Assembly: GCF_049059935.1 (NCBI RefSeq)
Contig: NZ_JBMGQR010000076.1
Coordinates: 1 to 20,305 of the forward strand
Reading direction: 5' to 3'
DNA length: 20,305 nucleotides
DNA from: JAURVT01 sp049059935
GTDB taxonomy: Bacteria > Actinomycetota > Actinomycetes > Propionibacteriales > Nocardioidaceae
The translations under genes were made by a program, and so were the position numbers. A model generated the notes under the pieces. That model saw only the letters and a list, made by a program, of their open reading frames with translations. It ran no database searches and was not told the DNA's origin. This document shows positions 7,009-12,946 of the stretch, piece after piece; the first letter of the stretch is position 1; every line of letters begins with the position of its first letter.

Positions 7009-7090
7009 GGTGCCCCACCCACCACGCGGGAACCGCGGCGGTGCCCCACCCACCACTCCGGGCCGTGAAGTGGTGGGTGGGGCACCGCCG
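7009..7090. repeat. Three copies of a 17-base motif forming a perfect 22-bp inverted repeat
   Basis: GGTGCCCCACCCACCAC occurs directly at 7009-7025 and 7040-7056, and inverted at 7070-7086. The second and third copies lie in a longer perfect inverted repeat: arms 7036-7057 and 7069-7090 (22 bp each) with an 11-base loop. The extra upstream copy at 7009 could pair with the same inverted arm, giving two alternative hairpins. It is not downstream of any gene, so a simple terminator role is unlikely; a REP-like element or the remnant of a palindromic insertion is possible. Confidence 0.75.
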
Positions 7091-7406
7091 GTCGTGGTCC
7101 AGGCACCCGGCGGTGGGCACGGCCCCACGATCGGCCGGCACCTGGGGCCATACCCACCGCTGAGGCGAGGACGACAGACGCGCCCCCGCCCCACGCCGTC
7201 CTCGCTGCCCGATCCCCAGCCCGTCGGTGCCGCACCCCCCGCACCACGTCCTGGCGCGACGGACGGCGTGACCTCGCACACCAGGACGCCCGAGAATGCG
7301 GGGCGTCGACCGTCCGCGGGGTACAGTCATGTCAGACGCACGTGCCCAGCTGCGTGTCACGGCGTCCCCATCTAGCTCGGACCGGCTCACTGCCGTCCGT
7401 CTACCC

Positions 7407-7449
7407 GATGTCGCTTGAGCGCCCCGCAGCGGATCTGCGCCGCGACATC
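7407..7449 (+). promoter_or_regulatory. Structured 5' leader just before the DEAD-box helicase gene
   Basis: GATGTCGC (7407-7414) pairs perfectly with GCGACATC (7442-7449), enclosing a second hairpin CGCAG (7425-7429)/CTGCG (7435-7439) with a 5-base loop. The outer stem ends 17 bases before the GTG start, next to the AAAGAG ribosome site. DEAD-box helicase mRNAs often have long leaders whose folding controls expression in the cold. A similar role here is a reasonable guess but unproven. Confidence 0.4.
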
Positions 7450-7466
7450 ATCGAAAGAGCACCTTC

Positions 7467-8900
7467 GTGTCTTCACCCGTTCAGTCCACCGTGCCCTCGT
7501 TCGCCGCACTCGGCGTCCCGGCGGCACTGGCCGACGTCCTGACCGCCAAGGGCATCACGTCGCCGTTCCCCATCCAGGCCAGCACGCTGCCCGACTCGCT
7601 CGGCGGTCGTGACGTCCTGGGCCGTGGCCGCACCGGCTCCGGCAAGACCCTCGCGTTCGCGCTGCCCACCGTGGCCCGCCTGCGTGAGTCGGCCAGGAAG
7701 CGTCAGCCCAGCAAGCCCCGCGCGCTGATCCTGGTCCCCACCCGCGAGCTCGCCACCCAGGTGCACGAGACCCTCGCGCCGCTCGCCGACGCCGTCGGCC
7801 AGCGCTCGACGATCGTCATCGGCGGCGTCGGCATCAACCCGCAGATCAACAAGCTCCGCGCGGGCGTCGACATCGTCGTCGCGACGCCGGGTCGCCTGGA
7901 GGACCTGATCCGCCAGGGCCAGTGCCGCCTCGACCAGGTCGAGGTGAGCGTCCTCGACGAGGCCGACCACATGGCCGACCTCGGCTTCCTGCCCGCCGTG
8001 CGCCGCCTGCTCGACCTCACCCCGTCGCACTCGCAGCGCCTGCTGTTCTCGGCGACGCTCGACCGCGGCGTCGACGTCCTGGTCAAGCGCTTCCTGCACG
8101 ACCCGGTCGTGCACCAGGTCGACGAGGAGACCTCGCACGTCCCGACGATGGAGCACCACGTCGTCACCGTCGACGCCGGCACCAAGGCGCAGATCGTCAC
8201 CTCGCTGCTCTCGGGCAGCGTCCGGACGCTCGCGTTCACCCGCACCAAGCACGCCGCCAAGGCGCTCGCCCGCAAGCTCAACGCGGCCGGCATCCCGGCG
8301 GTCGACCTGCACGGCAACCTGTCGCAGAACGCGCGTCAGCGGAACCTGTCGCAGTTCGAGAGCGGCGAGGTGGGCGTGCTCGTCGCCACCGACATCGCGG
8401 CGCGCGGCATCCACGTCGACGACGTCGGCCTGGTCGTCCACGTCGACCCGCCCACCGAGCACAAGGCGTACCTGCACCGCTCGGGCCGCACGGCCCGCGC
8501 CGGCGCCGAGGGCCGCGTCGTCACCGTGGGCCTGCGCAACCAGTCGCGCGAGCTCGACCAGCTGATGCGTCGCGCCGGCATCAAGCCGCAGGTGCTGCCC
8601 CCGCACCCGAACGCGGAGGCGTTCACGCGCCTCACCGGCCCGCCCCGCGAGAAGGTCGACCCCTCGACGCTCGTCGCGGCCCCCACCTCCGGCAACGGTG
8701 GCGGCGGCAAGGGCGGCAACGGTCCCCGTCGCGGCCAGCGCTCCGGCGCTCCCCGTGGCGAGGGCGCCTCGAGCAACGCGCCCCGCAACCGTCGCAGCGG
8801 CGGCCCCCGTCGTCGCTCCGGCGGCGGCTCGGGTGCCGGTGCCTCGGCACCCCGACGCGGAGGCGCCGCGTCGTTCTCCGCGGCGTCCGGGCGTCGCTGA
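7467..8900 (+). CDS. DEAD-box ATP-dependent RNA helicase, RhlE-like, with basic glycine-rich tail
   Basis: A 477-residue RNA helicase that remodels RNA in ribosome assembly, mRNA decay and cold adaptation. All family motifs are visible: Q motif (F12...PFPIQ 33-37), Walker A RTGSGKT (55-61), PTRELA (91-96), TPGR (140-143), DEAD (164-167), SAT (195-197), ATDIAARG (307-314) and HRSGRTAR (337-344). Residues from about 395 to the end are a low-complexity Gly/Arg/Ser/Pro tail expected to bind RNA non-specifically. The GTG at 7467 follows AAAGAG at 7-base spacing and is reached through a structured leader. Walker A reads GRGRTGSGKT where many relatives have AQTGSGKT, within normal variation. A 13-bp hairpin at 8925-8971 could end the transcript. 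Confidence 0.93.
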   Translation: MSSPVQSTVPSFAALGVPAALADVLTAKGITSPFPIQASTLPDSLGGRDVLGRGRTGSGKTLAFALPTVARLRESARKRQPSKPRALILVPTRELATQVHETLAPLADAVGQRSTIVIGGVGINPQINKLRAGVDIVVATPGRLEDLIRQGQCRLDQVEVSVLDEADHMADLGFLPAVRRLLDLTPSHSQRLLFSATLDRGVDVLVKRFLHDPVVHQVDEETSHVPTMEHHVVTVDAGTKAQIVTSLLSGSVRTLAFTRTKHAAKALARKLNAAGIPAVDLHGNLSQNARQRNLSQFESGEVGVLVATDIAARGIHVDDVGLVVHVDPPTEHKAYLHRSGRTARAGAEGRVVTVGLRNQSRELDQLMRRAGIKPQVLPPHPNAEAFTRLTGPPREKVDPSTLVAAPTSGNGGGGKGGNGPRRGQRSGAPRGEGASSNAPRNRRSGGPRRRSGGGSGAGASAPRRGGAASFSAASGRR

Positions 8901-8924
8901 CGCACCCCACCGCGTGACGCTCCC

Positions 8925-8971
8925 GGGCGAGGTCGATAAGGTCAGGCTGTCCTAAGACATCGACCTCGCCC
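8925..8971. repeat. Perfect 13-bp inverted repeat with an iron box in its loop; possible terminator
   Basis: GGGCGAGGTCGAT (8925-8937) is mirrored exactly by ATCGACCTCGCCC (8959-8971) across a 21-base loop. It starts 24 bases after the helicase stop and ends 11 bases before the lipoprotein GTG. It could act as the helicase terminator; no T-run follows, but actinobacterial terminators often lack one. The IdeR-like box (8937-8955) fills most of the loop. Confidence 0.6.
8937..8955 (+). promoter_or_regulatory. IdeR/DtxR-like iron box
   Basis: TAAGGTCAGGCTGTCCTAA agrees with the DtxR/IdeR operator consensus TTAGGTTAGGCTAACCTAA at 15 of 19 positions, including AGG, AGGCT and CCTAA. It lies 27 bases before a siderophore-binding lipoprotein gene, where iron-loaded IdeR/DtxR would repress transcription. 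A possible -10 (TAAGAC, 8953-8958) overlaps its right end. Confidence 0.65.
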
Positions 8972-8982
8972 AGGAGCCACCC

Positions 8983-9969
8983 GTGCGGACTGTCCCGCTG
9001 CGCACCCTCGCCGTCACCGCCGTCCTCCTCGCCACCGCAGCGTGCGGCGGCGGCTCGGACGGTCAGGAGGAGACCGCCTCGTCCGGTGGCTTCGAGCCCG
9101 TCACGATCGAGACGAAGTTCGGCCCCACCACGATCGAGGAGGAGCCGACCCGCGTCGTCACCGTGGGGTACAACGAGGAGGACTACGCCCTCGCCCTCGG
9201 CGTCGTGCCGCTCGGCGCGCGCGAGTTCATCGGCTACGACGCGCCCAAGCGTCCCTGGGCGCAGGAGGCGCTGGGCGGCAAGACCGTCCCCACCGTCGGC
9301 GGCGAGGAGCTCGACCTGGAGAAGATCGCCGGGCTCGACCCCGACCTGATCCTCGGCGTCAACTCCTACATGGACCAGGCGACGTTCGACCTGCTCAGCA
9401 AGATTGCCCCCACCGTCGCGCAGAGCGACGAGTACGCCGACGGCGCCACCCCGTGGCAGGAGCAGACGCTGCTCACCGGCAAGGCGCTCGGCAAGGACGA
9501 CGAGGCCAAGGACGTCGTCGATGACGTCGAGCAGCAGTTCGCCGAGGTCGTCGAGAAGAACCCCGACTTCGCCGGCAAGTCCGCCCGGTTCGGCCTCGGC
9601 GTCGGCTCCACCGGCAGCTACGAGATCGCCCAGGACGACTACCGCAGCGGCTGGCTGGTCGACCTCGGCTTCGAGGTGCCCAAGACCGGCGGCGAGGTCT
9701 CCCTGGAGAGCCTGGACTCCCTGGACGCCGACGTCGTCGTCTTCGAGGGCATCGAGGGCGACGTCCTGGACACCCCGGTCGCGAAGTCGATGAAGGCCGT
9801 CCAGGAGAACCGCGTCATCGACTTCGGCCCGTTCGACGGCGACTTCGCCGCGGCGCTCGGCTTCAACAGCCCGCTGAGCCTGCCCACCGTGCTCGAGATC
9901 GCCGAGCCGCGCCTGGCCGCCGCCACCGACGGCGACCCGGCCACCGTCCCCGAGCCGTACACCGGCTGA
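8983..9969 (+). CDS. Iron-siderophore ABC transporter substrate-binding lipoprotein
   Basis: A 328-residue exported lipoprotein. The signal peptide is followed by the lipobox LATAAC with the lipidated Cys at residue 21, then a Gly/Ser/Asp linker. The mature part has the two-lobe periplasmic-binding fold of the FecB/FepB family (PF01497): EPTRVVTVGYNEEDYALALG, then LDLEKIAGLDPDLILG, and PTVAQSDEYADG are characteristic. It captures ferric siderophores at the cell surface and hands them to a membrane permease. The GTG start at 8983 is preceded by AGGAG (8972-8976) and by a good iron box. No permease or ATPase subunit lies nearby, so it must share one encoded elsewhere. The next gene (PrsW-like) is 48 bases downstream with its own -10-like element. 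Confidence 0.9.
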   Translation: MRTVPLRTLAVTAVLLATAACGGGSDGQEETASSGGFEPVTIETKFGPTTIEEEPTRVVTVGYNEEDYALALGVVPLGAREFIGYDAPKRPWAQEALGGKTVPTVGGEELDLEKIAGLDPDLILGVNSYMDQATFDLLSKIAPTVAQSDEYADGATPWQEQTLLTGKALGKDDEAKDVVDDVEQQFAEVVEKNPDFAGKSARFGLGVGSTGSYEIAQDDYRSGWLVDLGFEVPKTGGEVSLESLDSLDADVVVFEGIEGDVLDTPVAKSMKAVQENRVIDFGPFDGDFAAALGFNSPLSLPTVLEIAEPRLAAATDGDPATVPEPYTG

Positions 9970-10003
9970 CGCGACCGACGGTCGGGGGGCCACGGGCCGG
10001 GCG

Positions 10004-10009
10004 TAGGAT
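10004..10009 (+). promoter_or_regulatory. Candidate -10 element of the PrsW-like gene
   Basis: TAGGAT (10004-10009) is a standard actinobacterial -10 hexamer and ends 8 bases before the GTG at 10018, so the transcript would be leaderless or nearly so. No Shine-Dalgarno sequence is visible before the GTG, which agrees. Confidence 0.5.
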
Positions 10010-10017
10010 CCCGGCCC

Positions 10018-10809
10018 GTGGCCCTCTCCCGTCGCTTCGCCTGGGTCGCCGTCCTCGTCGGCGGCGTCGTGCTGTTCGAGCTCGTCCGCCGGGCGCTCGT
10101 GCAGACCCAGAACCCGAACCTGCTGCCCGCCCTCCTGCTGGTGGGCGCCACGGTCGTCCCGGTCGCGTTCGTCACCTTCTGGTGGGGACGCCGGCTCGCG
10201 TCGTCGGTGCCTCCCGGTCTGCTCGCCTTCACCGCCCTCGTCGGCGGCGTCGTCGGCGTGGTGGTGGCCGGAACCCTGGAGTTCGACACGATGCGCGACC
10301 TCGGCACCCTGCCGCTGGTGCTCGTCGGTCTGATCGAGGAGTCGGCCAAGCTGATCCTGCCGCTCGCGGTGCTCCTGCTCGCCGGGCGACGCACCTCCCC
10401 GTCCACGGGGCTGCTCGTCGGCGTCGCGAGCGGCGCCGGCTTCGCGGCGCTGGAGACGATGGGCTACGCCTTCGTCACCCTGATCTCCTCCCGCGGCGAC
10501 CTGTCGGCCGTCGACGGCGTGCTGCTGCTGCGCGGGCTGATGAGCCCCGCGGCCCACATGGCCTGGACCGGCCTGACCGCCGCCGCGCTGTGGACCGCCG
10601 CGACGCAGGGCTGGACCGGACGTGCGATCGGCCGGCTCGCGCTGGTGTTCGTCGTCTGCGTCGCCCTGCACACCACCTGGGACAGCACCGGCACCATCTG
10701 GGCGTACGCGGTGCTGTCCGCGACGAGCCTGGCGCTGCTGTTCGCCACCGCCCACCACCTCGGCGACGACGCCGAGCGTCGTCCGGTCGACGGTCTCGCC
10801 CGCGCCTGA
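10018..10809 (+). CDS. PrsW-family intramembrane metalloprotease
   Basis: A 263-residue polytopic membrane protein with about 8 hydrophobic segments. The conserved polar residues of the PrsW family (PF13367) are all visible inside or near membrane segments: LIEESAK (Glu-Glu-x-x-Lys, about 105-111), GAGFAALET (about 139-147), SPAAHMAWTG (His about 180) and ALHTTWD (His about 218, Asp about 222). PrsW in Bacillus cuts an anti-sigma factor during envelope stress; the target here is unknown and no sigma/anti-sigma pair is in the window. The start is the GTG at 10018, with a -10-like TAGGAT just upstream. It converges on rplI, and a strong hairpin (10926-10955) between them could stop transcription from both sides. 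Confidence 0.82.
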   Translation: MALSRRFAWVAVLVGGVVLFELVRRALVQTQNPNLLPALLLVGATVVPVAFVTFWWGRRLASSVPPGLLAFTALVGGVVGVVVAGTLEFDTMRDLGTLPLVLVGLIEESAKLILPLAVLLLAGRRTSPSTGLLVGVASGAGFAALETMGYAFVTLISSRGDLSAVDGVLLLRGLMSPAAHMAWTGLTAAALWTAATQGWTGRAIGRLALVFVVCVALHTTWDSTGTIWAYAVLSATSLALLFATAHHLGDDAERRPVDGLARA

Positions 10810-10815
10810 GCAGGC

Positions 10816-10902
10816 CGCAGTTTCCCAGGTACACCTGGGAAACTGCGCGCGGCACGGAGAATTCTCCGGGTGCTCGGACCGATTCCCAGGTGTACCTGGG
10901 AA
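10816..10902. repeat. Nested palindromic element with two TTCCCAGGT dyads (full copy)
   Basis: A left dyad of 15-bp arms (10816-10830 and 10833-10847, AC between) and a right dyad TTCCCAGGT/ACCTGGGAA (10883-10891 and 10894-10902, GT between) flank a perfect 14-base palindrome CGGAGAATTCTCCG (10855-10868). The midpoint of the two outer dyads falls within half a base of the centre of the inner palindrome, so the whole 87 bases approximate one large dyad. A half copy lies at 12895-12934. It occupies the space between convergent prsW-like and rplI genes. Function unknown; a REP/BIME-like intergenic element is the best guess. Confidence 0.75.
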
Positions 10903-10925
10903 ACTTCACGGCCCCGGACGCACGA

Positions 10926-10955
10926 GAGGCCCGCACCCCGAGGGGTGCGGGCCTC
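10926..10955. terminator. Bidirectional hairpin terminator between the PrsW-like gene and rplI
   Basis: GAGGCCCGCACCCC (10926-10939) pairs perfectly with GGGGTGCGGGCCTC (10942-10955), a 14-bp GC-rich stem with a 2-base centre. A further ACGCA/TGCGT pair (10918-10922 and 10957-10961) extends it. It lies 18 bases after the rplI stop and 116 bases after the PrsW-like stop, so it can end both convergent transcripts. There is no T-run, as is common in actinobacteria. Confidence 0.8.
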
Positions 10956-10973
10956 CTGCGTGGTGCGGGTGCG

Positions 10974-11417
10974 TCAGGCGCTGACGACGTTGAGCTTGAC
11001 CGTCGCGCTGACCTCGGGGTGGATGCGCACGGAGACCGTGTGCGCCCCGAGGGACTTGATCGGCTGGCCGATCTCGATGCGGCGCTTGTCGACGCTCGCG
11101 CCGGCGGCCTCGAGGGCCGTGGCGACGTCGGAGACCGTGACGGCACCGAACAGTCGGCCGGTGGAGCCGACCTGCGCGGGGACGTTGATCGGGCCGGACT
11201 CGAGCTTGCCGCGGATGGCGACGGCGTCCTCGCGGTCGTGGACCGCACGGGCGTCGCGCGCCTTCTTGATGGACTCGACCTGCTTGCCGGCGCCACGCGT
11301 CCAACGGATCGCGAAGCCACGGGGCATCAGGTAGTTGCGGCCGTAGCCGTCCTTGACCTCGACGACGTCGCCGGGCTCGCCGAGGTTCGTGACCTCGTGC
11401 GTGAGGATGAGCTTCAT
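10974..11417 (-). CDS. rplI: 50S ribosomal protein L9
   Basis: 147 residues. The start MKLILTHEVTNLGEPGDVVE followed by VKDGYGRNYLMPRGFA is the L9 signature; the long central helix (about 40-75) and the C-terminal RNA-binding domain (GRLFGAVTVSDVATAL onwards) follow. L9 binds 23S rRNA at the base of the L1 stalk and helps keep the reading frame. The ATG at 11417 has a strong GAGGAAGG 8 bases upstream. It is the last gene of the rpsF-ssb-rpsR-rplI operon, 14 bases after rpsR, and is followed by a strong hairpin terminator. Confidence 0.97.
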   Translation of the reverse strand: MKLILTHEVTNLGEPGDVVEVKDGYGRNYLMPRGFAIRWTRGAGKQVESIKKARDARAVHDREDAVAIRGKLESGPINVPAQVGSTGRLFGAVTVSDVATALEAAGASVDKRRIEIGQPIKSLGAHTVSVRIHPEVSATVKLNVVSA

Positions 11418-11431
11418 GGGGATCGCCTTCC

Positions 11432-11668
11432 TCAGCGGGTGGTCGAGGTGTAGGGCAGGAGCGCCATCTCGCGCGCGTTCTTGATCGCCATGGCGATCTT
11501 GCGCTGCTCCTGGACGGACACGCCGGTCACCCGGCGGGCGCGGATCTTGCCGCGGTCGGAGATGAACTTGCGCAGCAGCGCAGTGTCCTTGTAGTCGATG
11601 ACGGTGACGCCCGCGGCCTTGAGAGGATTGCTCTTCTTCTTGGGCTTGCGGACAACTGGCTTCGCCAT
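11432..11668 (-). CDS. rpsR: 30S ribosomal protein S18, cysteine-free (zinc-independent) form
   Basis: 78 residues. IDYKDTALLRKFISDRGKIR and ARRVTGVSVQEQRKIAMAIK identify S18, which pairs with S6 on the platform of the small subunit. The N-terminal part has no cysteine at all, whereas the zinc-binding form has a CxxC there (CVFC in mycobacteria). This is therefore the C-minus type, which works without zinc. In organisms with two S18 genes the C-minus form is often a zinc-starvation paralogue; here it sits in the main ribosomal operon. It is 14 bases before rplI and 86 bases after ssb. Confidence 0.96.
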   Translation of the reverse strand: MAKPVVRKPKKKSNPLKAAGVTVIDYKDTALLRKFISDRGKIRARRVTGVSVQEQRKIAMAIKNAREMALLPYTSTTR

Positions 11669-11754
11669 TGTGGTGCTCCTTGTCTGAGCCCGGCCCCCTG
11701 GCGGGTGGCCGGAATGGTCGGTGTTGTCGGATGGTCAGGTGGTGCGGGGACCCG

Positions 11755-12303
11755 TCAGAACGGGGGCTCGTCCTGGCTTCCGCCGGACGGGCTGGCCCAC
11801 GGGTCGTTGCCGGCGCCGCTGTTGCCGCCCCCGCCGCCCTGGGGCGCGGGGGACGACCACGGGTCGCCGGCGGGAGCGGACTGGCCGCCACCCTGCTGGC
11901 CCCCACCGAAGCCGCCGCCGCCCTGGCCGCCGCCGGAGCGGTTGGCCCGGGCGACCTTGGCGGTCGCGTTGCGCAGGGACGGGCCGACCTCGTCGACGTC
12001 CATCTCCACGACGGTGCGCTTCTCGCCCTCACGCGTCTCGTACTGGCGCTGCTTGAGGCGGCCCTGCACGATGACGCGCGTCCCCTTGGTCAGGGACTCG
12101 GCGACGTTCTCGGCCGCCTGGCGCCACACGGCGCAGGACAGCCACAGCGTGTCGCCGTCCTTCCACTCGTTCGTCTGCCGGTCGAAGGTTCGCGGCGTCG
12201 AAGCGATGCGGAAGTTGGCGACGGCCGCGCCCGACGGCGTGAACCGCAGCTCGGGGTCGTCGACGAGGTTGCCGATGACGGTGATGATCGTCTCGCCTGC
12301 CAT
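11755..12303 (-). CDS. ssb: Single-stranded DNA-binding protein
   Basis: 182 residues. The N-terminal OB fold (about 1-110: MAGETIITVIGNLVDDPELR, then WLSCAVWRQAAENV and GTRVIVQGRLKQRQYETREG) is that of SSB. It is followed by a long Gly/Gln/Pro/Ser linker (about 120-175) and the acidic tip DEPPF that docks partner proteins such as primase, RecO and helicases. It coats single strands at forks and in repair. The ATG at 12303 has AAGGGAG six bases upstream; the open frame further upstream is not supported. It lies 114 bases after rpsF in the standard ribosomal/replication operon. Confidence 0.97.
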   Translation of the reverse strand: MAGETIITVIGNLVDDPELRFTPSGAAVANFRIASTPRTFDRQTNEWKDGDTLWLSCAVWRQAAENVAESLTKGTRVIVQGRLKQRQYETREGEKRTVVEMDVDEVGPSLRNATAKVARANRSGGGQGGGGFGGGQQGGGQSAPAGDPWSSPAPQGGGGGNSGAGNDPWASPSGGSQDEPPF

Positions 12304-12417
12304 GGGGGGCTCCCTTAGGGGTGGTGCGTGGTCTGGGTGGCTAGCAGTAGACCGCATCGGCCGGACGTTCGCGCTCGTCTGTCCACAGACGGGCGCACCG
12401 GACGGTGCGGCGGGTGA

Positions 12418-12708
12418 CTACTTGGCGTCCGGACGGATGACCTTGGTCCGCACGACGGACTCGTTCAGGCCGAGCTGGCGGTCCAGCTCCTTGACCGTGG
12501 CGGGCTCGGCCGTGAGGTCGACGACGGCGTAGATGCCCTCGGTCTTCTTGTCGATCTCGTAGGCGAGGCGACGCTTGCCCCACACGTCGACGTTCTCGAC
12601 GGTGCCACCGTCGTTGCGGACGACGTTCAGGTACGTGTCCAGGCTGGGGGCGACGGTGCGTTCCTCGAGATCGGGGTCGAGGATCAGCATCAGTTCGTAC
12701 TTGCGCAC
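12418..12708 (-). CDS. rpsF: 30S ribosomal protein S6
   Basis: 96 residues starting MRKYELMLILDPDLEERTVA from a GTG codon, with WGKRRLAYEIDKKTEGIYAV, the S6 core. S6 binds S18 before both join the platform of the small subunit. A strong AAGGAGG precedes the GTG at about 10-base spacing. First gene of the operon rpsF-ssb-rpsR-rplI. The roughly 90-base leader carries a compact hairpin (12737-12755) and a TAGACT -10-like hexamer (12802-12807). Confidence 0.97.
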   Translation of the reverse strand: MRKYELMLILDPDLEERTVAPSLDTYLNVVRNDGGTVENVDVWGKRRLAYEIDKKTEGIYAVVDLTAEPATVKELDRQLGLNESVVRTKVIRPDAK

Positions 12709-12736
12709 AGCGACTCCACCTCCTTCGGTCTAGGCG

Positions 12737-12807
12737 GTCACGGTCTCTCCGTGACAGGAGGGCTCTGCGGTGCTGCCCACGTGGTCGCGGGCAACCGGGG
12801 AAGTCTA
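12737..12807 (-). promoter_or_regulatory. rpsF leader: -10-like hexamer and hairpin, possible S6:S18 control site
   Basis: On the minus strand TAGACT (12802-12807) could be the -10 element. Downstream in the leader GTCACGG (12749-12755) pairs with CCGTGAC (12737-12743) around a 5-base loop, 28 bases before the start codon and next to repeated ACCG triplets. In several bacteria the S6:S18 complex binds a CCG-containing hairpin in the rpsF leader to limit its own synthesis. Whether this hairpin fits that motif cannot be settled by eye. Confidence 0.35.
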
Positions 12808-12881
12808 GCCGGGCCCGGCGTCGCAAGGCCAATCCCGCCTGTGGACGTCCCACCCGCACCACTCCCCCCACTTCCCCGTCG

Positions 12882-12934
12882 ACACCCCGGGAAGTTCTCC
12901 GTGGTGCCGACGGATTCCCAGGTTCACCTGGGAA
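12882..12934. repeat. Half copy of the TTCCCAGGT nested palindrome
   Basis: TTCCCAGGT (12915-12923), TC, ACCTGGGAA (12926-12934) repeats the dyad seen at 10883-10902. The bases before it, TTCTCCGTGGTGCCGACGGA (12895-12914), align with TTCTCCG and GGTGCTCGGACCGA of the full copy. The left outer dyad is missing here, but an inner stem (GTCG.CACC against GGTG.CGAC) remains. It lies 12 bases after the FAD oxidoreductase stop and could act as its terminator; it also bounds the rpsF operon on its upstream side. Confidence 0.7.
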
Positions 12935-12946
12935 ACCGACGGCGGG

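Larger units (their letters stand above)
6918..7466. other. Gene-free divergent region between the regulator and the helicase gene
   Basis: No believable gene is seen in these 549 bases. Besides the regulator promoter it contains the GGTGCCCCACCCACCAC repeat family (7009-7090), a looser 9-bp inverted repeat (GCGAGGACG at 7165-7173 with CGTCCTCGC at 7197-7205), a possible -10 element TACAGT at 7322-7327 for the helicase gene, and a structured leader (7407-7449). If TACAGT is the -10 element, the helicase mRNA has a leader of roughly 130 bases, long for this window. Confidence 0.6.

Noticed and set aside
7009..7090. A CRISPR array
   Set aside because: Only three copies, one inverted, spacings of 14 and 13 bases, and no cas genes.
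7329..7418. A possible 29-codon upstream reading frame in the helicase leader
   Set aside because: Its ATG lies only 1 base after the likely -10 element, so it would probably not be transcribed in full, and it has no ribosome site.
8632..10758. A 708-codon open frame on the minus strand
   Set aside because: It runs antisense through three convincing plus-strand genes (helicase tail, lipoprotein, PrsW-like) and has low-complexity composition.
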